The notes under the pieces were generated by a model that saw only the letters and a list, made by a program, of their open reading frames with translations, ran no database searches and had not been told where the DNA came from. Shown here piece after piece: positions 9,952 to 18,434 of a stretch of DNA of 64,000 bases (the stretch's first letter is position 1; each line of letters starts with the position of its first letter). The translations under genes were made by a program, and so were the position numbers. Source of the DNA: Spartobacteria bacterium (lineage in GTDB: Bacteria; Verrucomicrobiota; Kiritimatiellia; RZYC01); contig RZYC01000006.1 in assembly GCA_009930475.1 (NCBI GenBank), positions 19,262-83,261 of the forward strand. Direction: 5' to 3'.

Positions 9952-10644
9952 ATGACGCAAAAGCGGCACTCCGGTTTTTCATTGGTGGAATTGTTGGTGG
10001 TCATTGCCATCATAGGAATTTTAGCGGCTCTTCTTTTCCCTGCTATCGGCAAAATGCTCCAAAAAGCCAAAATTAATAAGGCCCGCGCCGAAATCAAAGC
10101 CATCGAATCCGCCGTCAAAGCCTACATGAATGAATACAGTCAGCCGCCGAATATCTCTCCTAAAGATTATGAGAGTGATTTCTGTTATGGCGATGCAACT
10201 ACAGCAAAGTGTGTCCGAAACAATATTCTGTATGCCACGTTGAGCACTTCCAGCACGGATATGGATGAGAAATACCGAGATGTTGTCGAAGAGTATGAGA
10301 CCTATGTCAAAGGAGATGATTTCGACCGAAACCCCCGCAAAATCCGTTTCCTCGAAATGGAGACAAGCAGCAAAGATACGCAAGGCCATGACGATTACAA
10401 CATGCTGGATCCCTGGGGCAATCAGTACCAGATCACCGTCGACACCAGTTTCGACAACACCGCCAGTGATATGAAATTTGATTACGACGGAAAAGAGTTG
10501 CCTGGCTACTCCGTCGCCGTCTGGTCTGCCGGTCCGAGCGGATTCCTGGAAGATAAGAAATTTCCGAAAAAGCCGGATTCCTGGTATCTGAACGACAACA
10601 TTTGTTCTTGGGGTAACCCAACAAATGTAGTGAGCCGTGATTAG
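9952..10644 (+). CDS. Type II secretion-like major pseudopilin (GspG type)
   Basis: The first of five consecutive pseudopilin genes. The chosen ATG (9952) gives a short basic leader MTQKRHSG, followed by a class III prepilin cleavage site, G/F, then a hydrophobic helix with Glu at mature position 5 (FSLVELLVVIAIIG). A GAGG box sits five bases upstream of this start; upstream in-frame starts at 9922 (GTG) and 9928 have no such signal. The helix runs into KARAEIKAIESAVKAYMNEY, the GspG-like alpha1 extension, and the C-terminal globular part has the DPWGNQYQ pattern of GspG proteins. It would be processed by a prepilin peptidase and assembled in the inner-membrane pseudopilus. At 230 residues it is longer than a typical GspG. 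Confidence 0.88.
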   Translation: MTQKRHSGFSLVELLVVIAIIGILAALLFPAIGKMLQKAKINKARAEIKAIESAVKAYMNEYSQPPNISPKDYESDFCYGDATTAKCVRNNILYATLSTSSTDMDEKYRDVVEEYETYVKGDDFDRNPRKIRFLEMETSSKDTQGHDDYNMLDPWGNQYQITVDTSFDNTASDMKFDYDGKELPGYSVAVWSAGPSGFLEDKKFPKKPDSWYLNDNICSWGNPTNVVSRD

Positions 10645-10647
10645 GAT

Positions 10648-11208
10648 ATGTCTTTCATGCCACGTCGCCGAAACAAGGGATTTACACTCATCGAACTCAT
10701 GGTGGTCATCGCCATCATGGGCCTCGTCATGACGCTGGCCATCCCTGCCTTCAAAGGCATCGGTGCCGGCATGAAAATGAATGGAGCCCTGAATAATTTG
10801 CGCAATACCATCCTTCTCGCCCGCCAGCGCGCGATTACCAAAAAACAGGAAGTTTGGTTCTGCATTGCCAAAAAAACCGAGGCAAATGCTGCGAATCAGT
10901 ATTATGTGTATTCCAAAACCCATGGCAAAACGGTTACCGAAACCAATACCCTGCCGAGCGGAATCTATTTTGACTGGGATAAAACGAGTGTTCGTCTCTA
11001 CGATGATGTAATGGGCGCCGATGATATTTTGTACATAAGTTTTGATCCGCGAGGAAAAAATAAAAAGGGAATGGCCGGTAGTAAGGTCTATTTATATGAA
11101 GGATATGCTACGTCCGATGGTAATGCGCTTATTAACACCAATACCAGCAACCAGATTAATGCATTGAATGTGAATTGGGTGGGTTCCGTCGAGGTCGTAC
11201 GCAAGTGA
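10648..11208 (+). CDS. Minor pseudopilin, GspH-like
   Basis: This 186-residue protein starts three bases after the preceding stop. It carries a basic leader (MSFMPRRRNKG) and the methylation/cleavage motif G/FTLIELMVVIAIMG with Glu at +5. The stretch NNLRNTILLARQRAITKKQEV is the GspH/FimT-type continuation of the N-terminal helix. The rest is a beta-rich minor pseudopilin domain with little recognisable sequence. It is expected to sit in the pseudopilus tip complex with the I-, J- and K-like proteins encoded next. Its TGA overlaps the GTG start of the next gene, so translation is probably coupled. Confidence 0.83.
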   Translation: MSFMPRRRNKGFTLIELMVVIAIMGLVMTLAIPAFKGIGAGMKMNGALNNLRNTILLARQRAITKKQEVWFCIAKKTEANAANQYYVYSKTHGKTVTETNTLPSGIYFDWDKTSVRLYDDVMGADDILYISFDPRGKNKKGMAGSKVYLYEGYATSDGNALINTNTSNQINALNVNWVGSVEVVRK

Positions 11209-11738
11209 AAATCGGGTTGAAACAGGGATTTTCACTGGTTGAAATTGCGCTGGCATTGCTGGTCATTGGCATCGGTGTGATTACTGTCGTGGGGTTGTTT
11301 GGTTCATCTCTTGATGCGGGATCAACGGCGCGGCAGGAGATGATCATGGGCAATTTTGCGGATATGGTTTTTGGGTCGCTTGATGCCATGGGATGGGAAA
11401 AAATTCCGGTAGGTAGCATGTCGACGGACATTGATACCTTTTCGCCTCCGCATACATGGAACGATCAGCGAACATGGAAGGATGGCGGCGTAATTACATT
11501 GGAATCCGGTATGGGTGGAACCAATGCCCCAGTTTTAAAAGAAGAAACGGGCTCGGGTTCGATCATTGCTAACCTTCCATCCTATATGATTACTTATCTG
11601 TATAAATGTGAAATAGATAGCGATTCGCCGTTGCTCAAAAAGGTCACCCTCAAAGTACAGTACCGCCAATACGGATTTGATGAGGAAAATGCGCAGTTGT
11701 TTTACCGCGAATTTTACAACTGGGGGGCATGGAAATGA
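11205..11738 (+). CDS. Minor pseudopilin, GspI-like
   Basis: I place the start at the GTG at 11205, which overlaps the previous TGA in the arrangement GTGA. This gives leader MKIGLKQG before the cleavage site G/FSLVEIALALLVIG, with Glu at +5. A longer reading from a TTG at 11175 would add ten residues and overlap the upstream gene more. The 177-residue product has a short GspI-like globular domain ending in a beta-rich segment with a Tyr-Arg-Gln-Tyr pattern. By position and leader it is a tip minor pseudopilin; assignment as GspI and not GspV/J is inferred from gene order. Confidence 0.78.
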   Translation: MKIGLKQGFSLVEIALALLVIGIGVITVVGLFGSSLDAGSTARQEMIMGNFADMVFGSLDAMGWEKIPVGSMSTDIDTFSPPHTWNDQRTWKDGGVITLESGMGGTNAPVLKEETGSGSIIANLPSYMITYLYKCEIDSDSPLLKKVTLKVQYRQYGFDEENAQLFYREFYNWGAWK

Positions 11739-11775
11739 CGAAATCTCCGTTTCCAATGTATGGAAAAGCTGCCGT

Positions 11776-11864
11776 AAAAAGTTCCAATCATTGGAACTTT
11801 CCAAAACAAAAGTTCCAATCATTGGAACTTTTTCTGAGAAAACGTCCAGCCATTGGAACTTTTT
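11776..11864. repeat. Palindrome array A: three CCAAT-N-ATTGG elements
   Basis: Three copies lie at 11776-11800, 11808-11833 and 11839-11864. Two are perfect copies of A4-GTTCCAATCATTGGAAC-T4; the third is degenerate (GTCCAGCCATTGGAAC). Each can fold into a hairpin flanked by A and T tracts and so resembles a bidirectional terminator. All three have C at the centre on the plus strand, leaving every frame open. They sit inside a continuous reading frame in front of the J-like pseudopilin. Confidence 0.92.
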
Positions 11865-11920
11865 GTAAAAATCCATTTTTACGACAACAAGTCATCGCCC
11901 CGGGTGGGGTGCACGATTAT

Positions 11921-12787
11921 ATGCAACCAGAGCTAAACAAAAAATCAACCCATCGCACAGCCGCATTTACACTCATCGAACTCATGACCGCCATGGCCAT
12001 TCTGTCGATCATTATTCTTTTCATGGTGCAGTTGTTTGATAAGAGCACCAAGGCCGTATCGCAGGGAACCAGCAACATGCAGATTACAGGCAATGTGCGT
12101 GCGGTTTTAGATTTAATAAGCGAAGAATTAAGCACCGCGATGGTTGATACTAATTTCACATTTAACGTCATGTGGAGCAGAGATGATTTGGAGCCCTATG
12201 GTCTAGATGCCGAGTCCTATTTTAAGTCATTTGACCATGTCGGGTTTATGGCATTGACGAAAAATGAACTGAAGACAACGAACGATTTATACAGAGAGGA
12301 ACAGGCCATTAAATATTACGTAGATAAACTCGACGAAACGAATGCGATGGGGGATGTCTATACAACATATGAACTTAAACGCGCATCCTACACAGCGGGA
12401 GATATCATCGAAAAAATTTATGCGTTGGGAAATGCTTCTCAGCCCGAAGCCTTATCTTCAATGTCATGGTATGAACTTTACGTTGGCTCCTCTGACCTGC
12501 TAAAAAATATCACAGCGTTTCATGTGCAGGCATTTGACATGGGAGGTAATAATTTACTTACAAATTATCCAGATGTAACAAGTTTGTCGGAGTCGCCTGC
12601 CTATGTGGATATTTATCTGTCGATACTACCTGAGCGTGCACTGAATCAAGTTCGCCTCATGCACAATGCAGGGGCCGAGTCAGTGCTCATCGACGGCGTC
12701 ATCGCCACCAACGAACAGGCCTTTTTCCAACGCGTATTTTTACGTAATCGCCATCATCTGGGACGCAATCAGGATATGAAATGGTAA
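11921..12787 (+). CDS. Minor pseudopilin, GspJ-like, with a repeat array in its upstream reading frame
   Basis: From ATG 11921 the 288-residue product has leader MQPELNKKSTHRTA and the prepilin motif A/FTLIELMTAMAILSIII with Glu at +5; the usual Gly at -1 is Ala. The frame is open back to ATG 11729/11735, which overlaps the stop of the previous gene as ATGA and has a G-rich box about seven bases upstream. Starting there would add 62-64 residues encoded largely by palindrome array A. The 11921 start gives a normal leader length but has a poorly spaced GGTGGGG. The J-like label rests on operon position. Its end overlaps the next gene at ATGGTAA. Confidence 0.78.
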   Translation: MQPELNKKSTHRTAAFTLIELMTAMAILSIIILFMVQLFDKSTKAVSQGTSNMQITGNVRAVLDLISEELSTAMVDTNFTFNVMWSRDDLEPYGLDAESYFKSFDHVGFMALTKNELKTTNDLYREEQAIKYYVDKLDETNAMGDVYTTYELKRASYTAGDIIEKIYALGNASQPEALSSMSWYELYVGSSDLLKNITAFHVQAFDMGGNNLLTNYPDVTSLSESPAYVDIYLSILPERALNQVRLMHNAGAESVLIDGVIATNEQAFFQRVFLRNRHHLGRNQDMKW

Positions 12788-14769
12788 ATACGATGCGGAT
12801 AAATCAATATAAACAAGGCATCGCACTGGTTGTCGTGCTGGGATTCCTCGCCATTTTAACCATTTTAGCTGTGGGATTCTCTATTTCCATGCGCGTCGAA
12901 CGTATCGTCTCCGCCACCGAATTAGATTATGTCAAAGCACGTATGCTGGCCGAATCAGCCCTTGCCAATGCAATGGATGCTGTGGATGCGGATGTGGTTG
13001 ACGGTGTGTGGCCGAAGTTGTTTGATGATGACCATTATCTCGTGTCTGTGCCGTCTTCTGTAAGCTCATCAAATGCCCATTTCATTAGTGATGCCATGAT
13101 GAAATATGTGCCGGCGGATTTAACAAATGGCTTGCTGTCATTACTGGATTCAATCGAATGGATCAACGTAACCAACGGACGGATGGCCTATGTTGTTCTA
13201 AATTGTTCGGGGTATGCTGATGTAAATTATCTGAATGACCAACGAGCAACGGCTGGGCCGATTTGTATGATGTCATCCTCAGGGTTTGATCCGGATGCGG
13301 CGCACTTTGTCGACGAACTCACAAATACACACTATTATTACTCGTCGCTCTATGATTTGACTGAAAATGCAACATCGGTTGCCGACGATATAGATGGTGC
13401 ATTTACCTTCTCCTATGCACCTCGTCAGTATTTGGTCGGAACGAATTGGTTTACGAACTATCCATACTATATGGGAACAAACACCTCGTCTATATCCACC
13501 AATATGCAGGTAATTACAAATATGCTCCATTCCTATGTGAGCACCATCGTCACCAATACGGATATTTTTGCCGCTAATCTTTTGAACTACTTGGACCCCG
13601 ATCATTCTGTATCCAATTTTGAATACGAAGTAGAGGCTGTGCCCCTGATCAATGAAGTCTTAGTCGAGAATGAGTTTGCAGTGGATGGGGGATATGGTTC
13701 TAATGTTCTTTCTATATCTGTAGAGTTGTTTTACCCCTTTGCATCCAGTTATTCATCGTCCAATATCACCGTCACTATTTCAAACCAAGTGGGCGCATCC
13801 GGACAGCCACTAGGCATGACGAATAATTGGTTCGCATCTACCAACGTGTCTATGACAACAAATGCTTACCGATCTCTGCGTTATTCAAATCAATTCGCGT
13901 CGGTATCCTTTCTAACCAATGACAGTGCCGGTTATTTTGGACGCACGCATATTTTTGATATATCCCTCTCAGAAGGAATGCAACAAATTGATAAGGTAAG
14001 CATAACCATTACGGGTCTGACATCAACAGCCGTTGCAGGTGACGTTTCCACAACTAGCGCTGAAATCAATGATCCCCGATTTAATGGATATGCATCCCGC
14101 TGGCGTGTTTTTACCAATGATGATACATTCGGTTCGACGAACACAATCTACACGGGATCCAACACGATATTCTATGTGCGTAATCAAGATGCAATCGACT
14201 CCGTGGCCGAATTGGCCTTTGTAACGTACAACACAGAAGACTGGTCCCGCAGCGAATTGCTGTCGGCCACCAATACGGGCATGCAGCAAGTATTAACACA
14301 GTTATCAGTCATCGACGCTACCAACGCCTTGCGCGGATGTGTGAATCCAAATTCAACCAGCATCGATGGCTTAGCATCGCTCTTTTATAACGCCCCCAGC
14401 TCGCTTTACCCCGGATTGGGAACAAATCGCATATCAGAATCCGACGCCATAGCCTTTGCAAAAAGCGTAACAAACGTCGCAGGTTCATTTACAAATCGCG
14501 GTGAAATCAGCCAGATATCGCCAACGCCAAGCAATTTCAACGATGTACTCAAACGTGAACTAGCCATCCGATCCTGTCTAGAACTCCTCGCACCACGCCA
14601 GCAAATCTACACCGTGCTCTTTATAGGAGAGTCAGGAAAATGGAGCGATTCCGATATATTTTATCCGGCCGGCCAGCAACGCGGTATCGCCACCATCTGG
14701 CGCGACGGATATCCCGATTCAAATGGAATGCATCGATCCTTCATCCAGTTTTTCAAATGGTTGGATTAA
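12781..14769 (+). CDS. Minor pseudopilin, GspK-like
   Basis: The 662-residue protein starts within the last codons of the preceding gene. A second ATG at 12793 is also possible. The leader (YKQG) is followed by IALVVVLGFLAILTILAVGFSISM, a prepilin-type helix lacking Glu at position 5, as is usual for GspK. It continues with RIVSATELDYVKARMLAESALANAMDA, the GspK pattern in which the mature helix leads into an alpha-helical domain. It is about twice the usual GspK length because of an Asn/Thr/Ser-rich insert around residues 150-480. GspK caps the pseudopilus tip with I and J. It is the last gene of the pseudopilin operon; a RAYT transposase follows. Confidence 0.8.
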   Translation: MVNTMRINQYKQGIALVVVLGFLAILTILAVGFSISMRVERIVSATELDYVKARMLAESALANAMDAVDADVVDGVWPKLFDDDHYLVSVPSSVSSSNAHFISDAMMKYVPADLTNGLLSLLDSIEWINVTNGRMAYVVLNCSGYADVNYLNDQRATAGPICMMSSSGFDPDAAHFVDELTNTHYYYSSLYDLTENATSVADDIDGAFTFSYAPRQYLVGTNWFTNYPYYMGTNTSSISTNMQVITNMLHSYVSTIVTNTDIFAANLLNYLDPDHSVSNFEYEVEAVPLINEVLVENEFAVDGGYGSNVLSISVELFYPFASSYSSSNITVTISNQVGASGQPLGMTNNWFASTNVSMTTNAYRSLRYSNQFASVSFLTNDSAGYFGRTHIFDISLSEGMQQIDKVSITITGLTSTAVAGDVSTTSAEINDPRFNGYASRWRVFTNDDTFGSTNTIYTGSNTIFYVRNQDAIDSVAELAFVTYNTEDWSRSELLSATNTGMQQVLTQLSVIDATNALRGCVNPNSTSIDGLASLFYNAPSSLYPGLGTNRISESDAIAFAKSVTNVAGSFTNRGEISQISPTPSNFNDVLKRELAIRSCLELLAPRQQIYTVLFIGESGKWSDSDIFYPAGQQRGIATIWRDGYPDSNGMHRSFIQFFKWLD

Positions 14770-14800
14770 TTAGCAGCAGAAACGATTAAATACGTCGCAT

Positions 14801-14843
14801 ACATTATAAATACGCAGTCTATATTATAATATTAATATTGACA
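14801..14843 (+). repeat. Upstream element shared by the two RAYT genes (copy 1)
   Basis: A 43-base AT-rich segment beginning ACATTATAAA and ending TTGACA resembles the segment at 46138-46179 in front of the second RAYT gene. The order of blocks is the same in both: ATTATAAA, a CG-containing AGT core, a TATA stretch, then TTGACA. It may be the element's left end or its promoter. Confidence 0.55.
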
Positions 14844-14855
14844 GTCAATATTAAT
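14831..14855. repeat. Perfect 11-bp inverted repeat upstream of RAYT 1
   Basis: ATTAATATTGA (14831-14841) is separated by CAG from its exact complement TCAATATTAAT (14845-14855). Being 45 bases ahead of the transposase start, it could be a hairpin recognised by the single-strand transposase or an operator. That is inference from position. Confidence 0.7.
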
Positions 14856-14900
14856 TGCTTTCTTCTTGCGTCGCTCGTGTTGACGTGTCTAAATGCGGGC

Positions 14901-15914
14901 ATGAAACAGAAACGAATTAAGAGAGATCACTTGGCGTATTATCATTGCATGTCTCGGATAGTGGGGCGTGAGATGTTGCTGGGGCCGGCGGAGAAGGAGC
15001 ATATGCGTCGACTGATTCGGCGGGTGGAGGCCTTTACAGGGGTGAATGTGTTGACGTATGCGGTGATGACCAATCATATTCATTTATTGCTGGAGGAGCC
15101 GGAGCGGGGTGATGTGGCACTTATTACGGAGAAGGAGCTGGTAAGGCGTCTTGGTTGTTTGTATTCGGAGGAGGATGTGGATGTGATTTGCACTCGCTGG
15201 GCGCAGTGGAAAATAGCGGGGCTGGTAGAGATGGTGAAGGAGGATCAGCAAAGGTATTTGTCACGTATGCATGATATTAGCGAATTTATGAAGCAGGTGA
15301 AGCAGCGGTTTTCGTGCTGGTATAATCGGCAGAATGGCCGGTGCGGGACGTTGTGGGATCGTCGTTTTAAGAGTGTGTTGGTGGAGGATGGTTTAGCGTT
15401 GCGGACGATGGCTGCGTATATCGAGATGAATCCGGTGCGGGCGGGGATTGTGGATGATCCTAAGGGATATCGGTTTTGCGGGCTGGGTGAAGCGATGGGG
15501 GGGACGATTGCCGCAAGGCGCGGCATTGTTCGTTTGGCATCTGGCGTGGAACGGCTTGATGATGCGGTGCGAGCGAAGGAGAAGGTCGCAGGGTGGAATG
15601 ATGCGTCGGATGTGTATTGGGAACGTGTTTTGATGTATGAGGAGGTGAAAAGAAACCCGAATTTTGCGATGCTGGATCGGGACATGATTTCGGATAAATT
15701 GAAGCAGCGGATGAAGATAACGGATTTTGAACGTTTGCGGTGCAGGAGTCGCTATTTTTCGGATGGTCACGTGTTTGGTTCGCAGGATTTTGTGGAAACG
15801 TTTTTTGATGAGAATTCGGAGTATTTTTCGGAGAATCGTAAAACGGGGGCCCGCAAAATGCGCGGTGGTTGGGGGGATATGTATACGATTCGCGATTTGG
15901 GAAATTGGTGTTAG
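14901..15914 (+). CDS. REP-associated tyrosine transposase (RAYT, IS200-like Y1 HUH family), copy 1
   Basis: From ATG 14901 the product has 337 residues; the longer frame from 14838 would add 21 unrelated hydrophobic residues. The start YYHCMSRIVGRE, the HUH motif HIH (59-61, in MTNHIHLLLEEPE) and the helix AAYIEMNPVRAG (about 172-183) are characteristic of RAYT/IS200-like transposases. The Tyr of that helix (173) is the likely nucleophile. The stretch RFSCWYNRQNGRCGTLWDRRFKS fits the family. RAYTs act on single-stranded hairpin DNA and are usually domesticated with REP palindromes rather than being free insertion sequences. Consistent with this, palindrome array B begins 30 bases after the stop. 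It is clearly related to the copy at 46210-47190. Confidence 0.92.
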   Translation: MKQKRIKRDHLAYYHCMSRIVGREMLLGPAEKEHMRRLIRRVEAFTGVNVLTYAVMTNHIHLLLEEPERGDVALITEKELVRRLGCLYSEEDVDVICTRWAQWKIAGLVEMVKEDQQRYLSRMHDISEFMKQVKQRFSCWYNRQNGRCGTLWDRRFKSVLVEDGLALRTMAAYIEMNPVRAGIVDDPKGYRFCGLGEAMGGTIAARRGIVRLASGVERLDDAVRAKEKVAGWNDASDVYWERVLMYEEVKRNPNFAMLDRDMISDKLKQRMKITDFERLRCRSRYFSDGHVFGSQDFVETFFDENSEYFSENRKTGARKMRGGWGDMYTIRDLGNWC

Positions 15915-15943
15915 CTGCTCCAAGCTTGAAAAAGGAGAAAAAT

Positions 15944-16052
15944 AAAAGTTCCAATGATTGGAACTTTTTGGGAGAACGTCAGGACAAAAGTTCCAATGAC
16001 TGGAACTTTTTATAACTACGATCTGGTAACGTTCCAATGATTGGAACTTTTT
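15944..16052. repeat. Palindrome array B: three CCAAT-N-ATTGG elements
   Basis: Copies lie at 15944-15969, 15986-16011 and 16029-16052, between the RAYT gene and aspS. The core is GTTCCAATGATTGGAAC, or the same with CCAATGACTGG. All three have G at the centre on the plus strand, the opposite of array A. Each has A and T tracts and could end transcription in either direction, separating the RAYT from aspS. Confidence 0.92.
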
Positions 16053-16089
16053 AAAAACGACAAATTTGCAATAGAACGAGGCTGTTTTT

Positions 16090-17877
16090 ATGAAAATGCG
16101 TACGCATCATTGCGGTGAATTGAGTAAGTTGAATGTGGGCGAAACCGTGGAGCTGTGCGGCTGGGTGGAAAACGTACGTGATCACGGGGGCGTCGTTTTT
16201 GTGGATATTCGCGACCGCTTCGGTATTACACAGTTGACGGCTGATCCGGATGACAGTGCGGAAATTGCGAAGATGGCTGAATCATTGCACAAGGAGTATG
16301 TGATTAAGGCGGTGGGGGTTGTGGAAGAACGTCCTATGGCCAATGATAAAATCGCGACGGGTGAGATTGAAGTGCGGATGTCGTCGCTGACGTTGTTGAA
16401 TCGCTGCAAGCGACTGCCTATTCCTGTAGATGAGAAGGAGGCGGCGAATATCAGTGAGGATTTGCGCTTGGAATATCGGTATCTGGATTTGCGTCGGGTA
16501 TCAATGCAACGGAATATGGCGACGCGTCATGACATTATTCAGATTCTTCGTTCTTATTTAGACCGCAACCATTTTGTCGAAGTGGAAACCCCTATTTTGA
16601 CTAAGAGTACGCCGGAAGGTGCTCGGGATTATCTGGTTCCAAGCCGTGTTTCTCCGGGGACATTCTATGCGTTACCTCAGGCGCCGCAGCAGTATAAGCA
16701 ATTGTTGATGGTGGCGGGATTTGATCGCTATTATCAGGTGGCACGTTGTTTCCGTGACGAGGATTTGCGGGCGGATCGTCAGCCTGAATTTACTCAGATT
16801 GATATGGAATTATCGTTTGTGACGCCCGATGACATCTATGAGATCATCGACGGAATGCTGAAAGAAGCGATGGCAGGCGTTCAGCTGGGTGATGTGGCAA
16901 CGCCTATCCTTCGCATGACCTACGCGGAGGCCATGAATCGTTTTGGCAGTGATAAACCGGATTTACGCTTTGGAATGGAGCTGGTGGATTTGGATGCGGT
17001 ATTTGCCCAGACGGCTTTTCAGGGATTTTCTGCGCCGCTGGCAGCTGGGGGATGCATTAAAGGATTCAACGCCAAGGGCATTGCGACCAATGCGTCTCGT
17101 AAAGTATTGGATGGGTGGACGGATATGGCGCGCAAGGCAGGGCTGAAGGGATTGGCTTATGTCAAAGTCGAGGCGGATGGTTCCTTTAAATCGCCTATAG
17201 CCAAGTTTTTGACAGATGATGAGATGGATCAGCTGGTGCAGGCTTTGAAGGCGGAACCGAATGATCTGCTGCTTCTGGCCGCAGATCAGCGATCTTTGGC
17301 AGAGGAGTTTATGGGGCGGTTGCGTCTGGTTGTGGCGGAAATGGCGAAAGTGATTGATCCCAAGAAATTTGTATTTGTCTGGGTTACGGATTTTCCGTTG
17401 TTTGAAACCAACGGAGAAGGGCGTATGGTTTCCATGCATCATCCTTTTACCGCGCCGAATCCGGAAGATCTGGATCGGTTGGAATCTGATCCGACGTCGG
17501 TACGGGCCTTGGCATACGACATCGTGCTCAACGGCGTGGAACTGGGCGGCGGCAGTATTCGAATCCATGATCAGTCGGTTCAGGAACGAATATTCCGTTT
17601 GCTGCAGCTGCCGGAAGAGGAAATTCAGTCGCGGTTTGGTCATTTGCTGAAGGCACTGGCATTTGGTGCTCCCCCGCATGGAGGGATTGCGCTGGGATTG
17701 GATCGCATGGTTATGCTGATGGCGGGTGCGACATCGATACGTGATGTCATTGCGTTTCCAAAGACGCTGAAGGCGATGGATCTGATGATGCATGCACCGG
17801 CACAGGTGGATGCCCAGCAGCTGAAAGACGTAAACATCCAGCTGGATCTTCCTGAAGAAAAAGACGACGAATCATGA
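16090..17877 (+). CDS. aspS: Aspartyl-tRNA synthetase
   Basis: The 595-residue protein has the bacterial AspRS layout: an OB-fold anticodon-binding domain (about 1-110; VELCGWVENVRDHGGVVFVDIRDR), then a class II catalytic core with motif 2 FRDEDLRADRQPEFTQIDME and motif 3 GLDRMVML, with the GAD insertion domain between them. It charges tRNA-Asp, or both tRNA-Asp and tRNA-Asn if the enzyme is non-discriminating, which I cannot judge from sequence alone. A GAGG box lies about eight bases before the ATG. The preceding palindrome array lies within 40 bases of the start. The last codons overlap the next gene (ATGA). Confidence 0.97.
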   Translation: MKMRTHHCGELSKLNVGETVELCGWVENVRDHGGVVFVDIRDRFGITQLTADPDDSAEIAKMAESLHKEYVIKAVGVVEERPMANDKIATGEIEVRMSSLTLLNRCKRLPIPVDEKEAANISEDLRLEYRYLDLRRVSMQRNMATRHDIIQILRSYLDRNHFVEVETPILTKSTPEGARDYLVPSRVSPGTFYALPQAPQQYKQLLMVAGFDRYYQVARCFRDEDLRADRQPEFTQIDMELSFVTPDDIYEIIDGMLKEAMAGVQLGDVATPILRMTYAEAMNRFGSDKPDLRFGMELVDLDAVFAQTAFQGFSAPLAAGGCIKGFNAKGIATNASRKVLDGWTDMARKAGLKGLAYVKVEADGSFKSPIAKFLTDDEMDQLVQALKAEPNDLLLLAADQRSLAEEFMGRLRLVVAEMAKVIDPKKFVFVWVTDFPLFETNGEGRMVSMHHPFTAPNPEDLDRLESDPTSVRALAYDIVLNGVELGGGSIRIHDQSVQERIFRLLQLPEEEIQSRFGHLLKALAFGAPPHGGIALGLDRMVMLMAGATSIRDVIAFPKTLKAMDLMMHAPAQVDAQQLKDVNIQLDLPEEKDDES

Positions 17878-18410
17878 AGCATCTTAAATTAATCGTGGTC
17901 ACGATGATCTGCGGGTTGAGCACGTTTGCGTGCCGGCCGGCGGAGGCGGGTACGCTCTCACGTAAACAGCAGCTTTCATCTGATCTGCTGCTGGCCATGG
18001 ACATGCCGCAAAACATGGAATCAGCCTTTCAGCGCATGAAACGCACGCAGCAGCTGAAATTTGAAGGCATGGATCTGCAAGAAGAGCAGAAAGACCTTGT
18101 TCTGAAGTATCAACAGCTGGTTTTCGATGTATTGGGGGCGCATATGAGCTGGAAAGCTATTGAGCCCCGGTATATATCGATCTATACAGACACCTTTTCA
18201 GAAAAAGAATTGGCCGCTATTTTGGATTTTTATCGATCCGATGCGGGGAAAGTCTTCGTCAAAGCCTACCCTGAAATCATGAAAAGCATGGCGCAGGTCA
18301 ACCAGCAGGTCATGCTGGAAATGATGCCGGAACTGGAAACGCTGAACAGCGAATTCAGGGAAACACTGCGCCAACAGCTGGAAACAGCGGTTCCAGCCAT
18401 GGCAAAATAG
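17874..18410 (+). CDS. DUF2059 domain secreted protein
   Basis: The 178-residue product begins with a signal peptide (MKHLKLIVVTMICGLSTFACRPAEA) that includes a Cys, though the lipobox is not convincing. The remaining helical sequence contains the DUF2059 signature around IYTDTFSEKELAAILDFYRSDAGKVFVKAYPEI (about 105-137). DUF2059 proteins are periplasmic and of unknown function. Its ATG overlaps the aspS stop, and dsbD begins shortly after, so the three are likely cotranscribed. Confidence 0.88.
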   Translation: MKHLKLIVVTMICGLSTFACRPAEAGTLSRKQQLSSDLLLAMDMPQNMESAFQRMKRTQQLKFEGMDLQEEQKDLVLKYQQLVFDVLGAHMSWKAIEPRYISIYTDTFSEKELAAILDFYRSDAGKVFVKAYPEIMKSMAQVNQQVMLEMMPELETLNSEFRETLRQQLETAVPAMAK

Positions 18411-18434
18411 ATGAATCAGCAACGGGAGGTTCCC

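Noticed and set aside
10021..10923. Minus-strand 300-codon open frame.
   Set aside because: It covers two pseudopilin genes in antisense and shows no protein-family character.
15393..16037. Minus-strand frames running through palindrome array B and the RAYT gene.
   Set aside because: They are antisense to a clear transposase and stay open mainly because the palindromes lack stops in that orientation.
11776..16052. Arrays A and B as possible CRISPR.
   Set aside because: Units are palindromes of about 26 bases with irregular short spacers, only three per array, and no cas genes are present.
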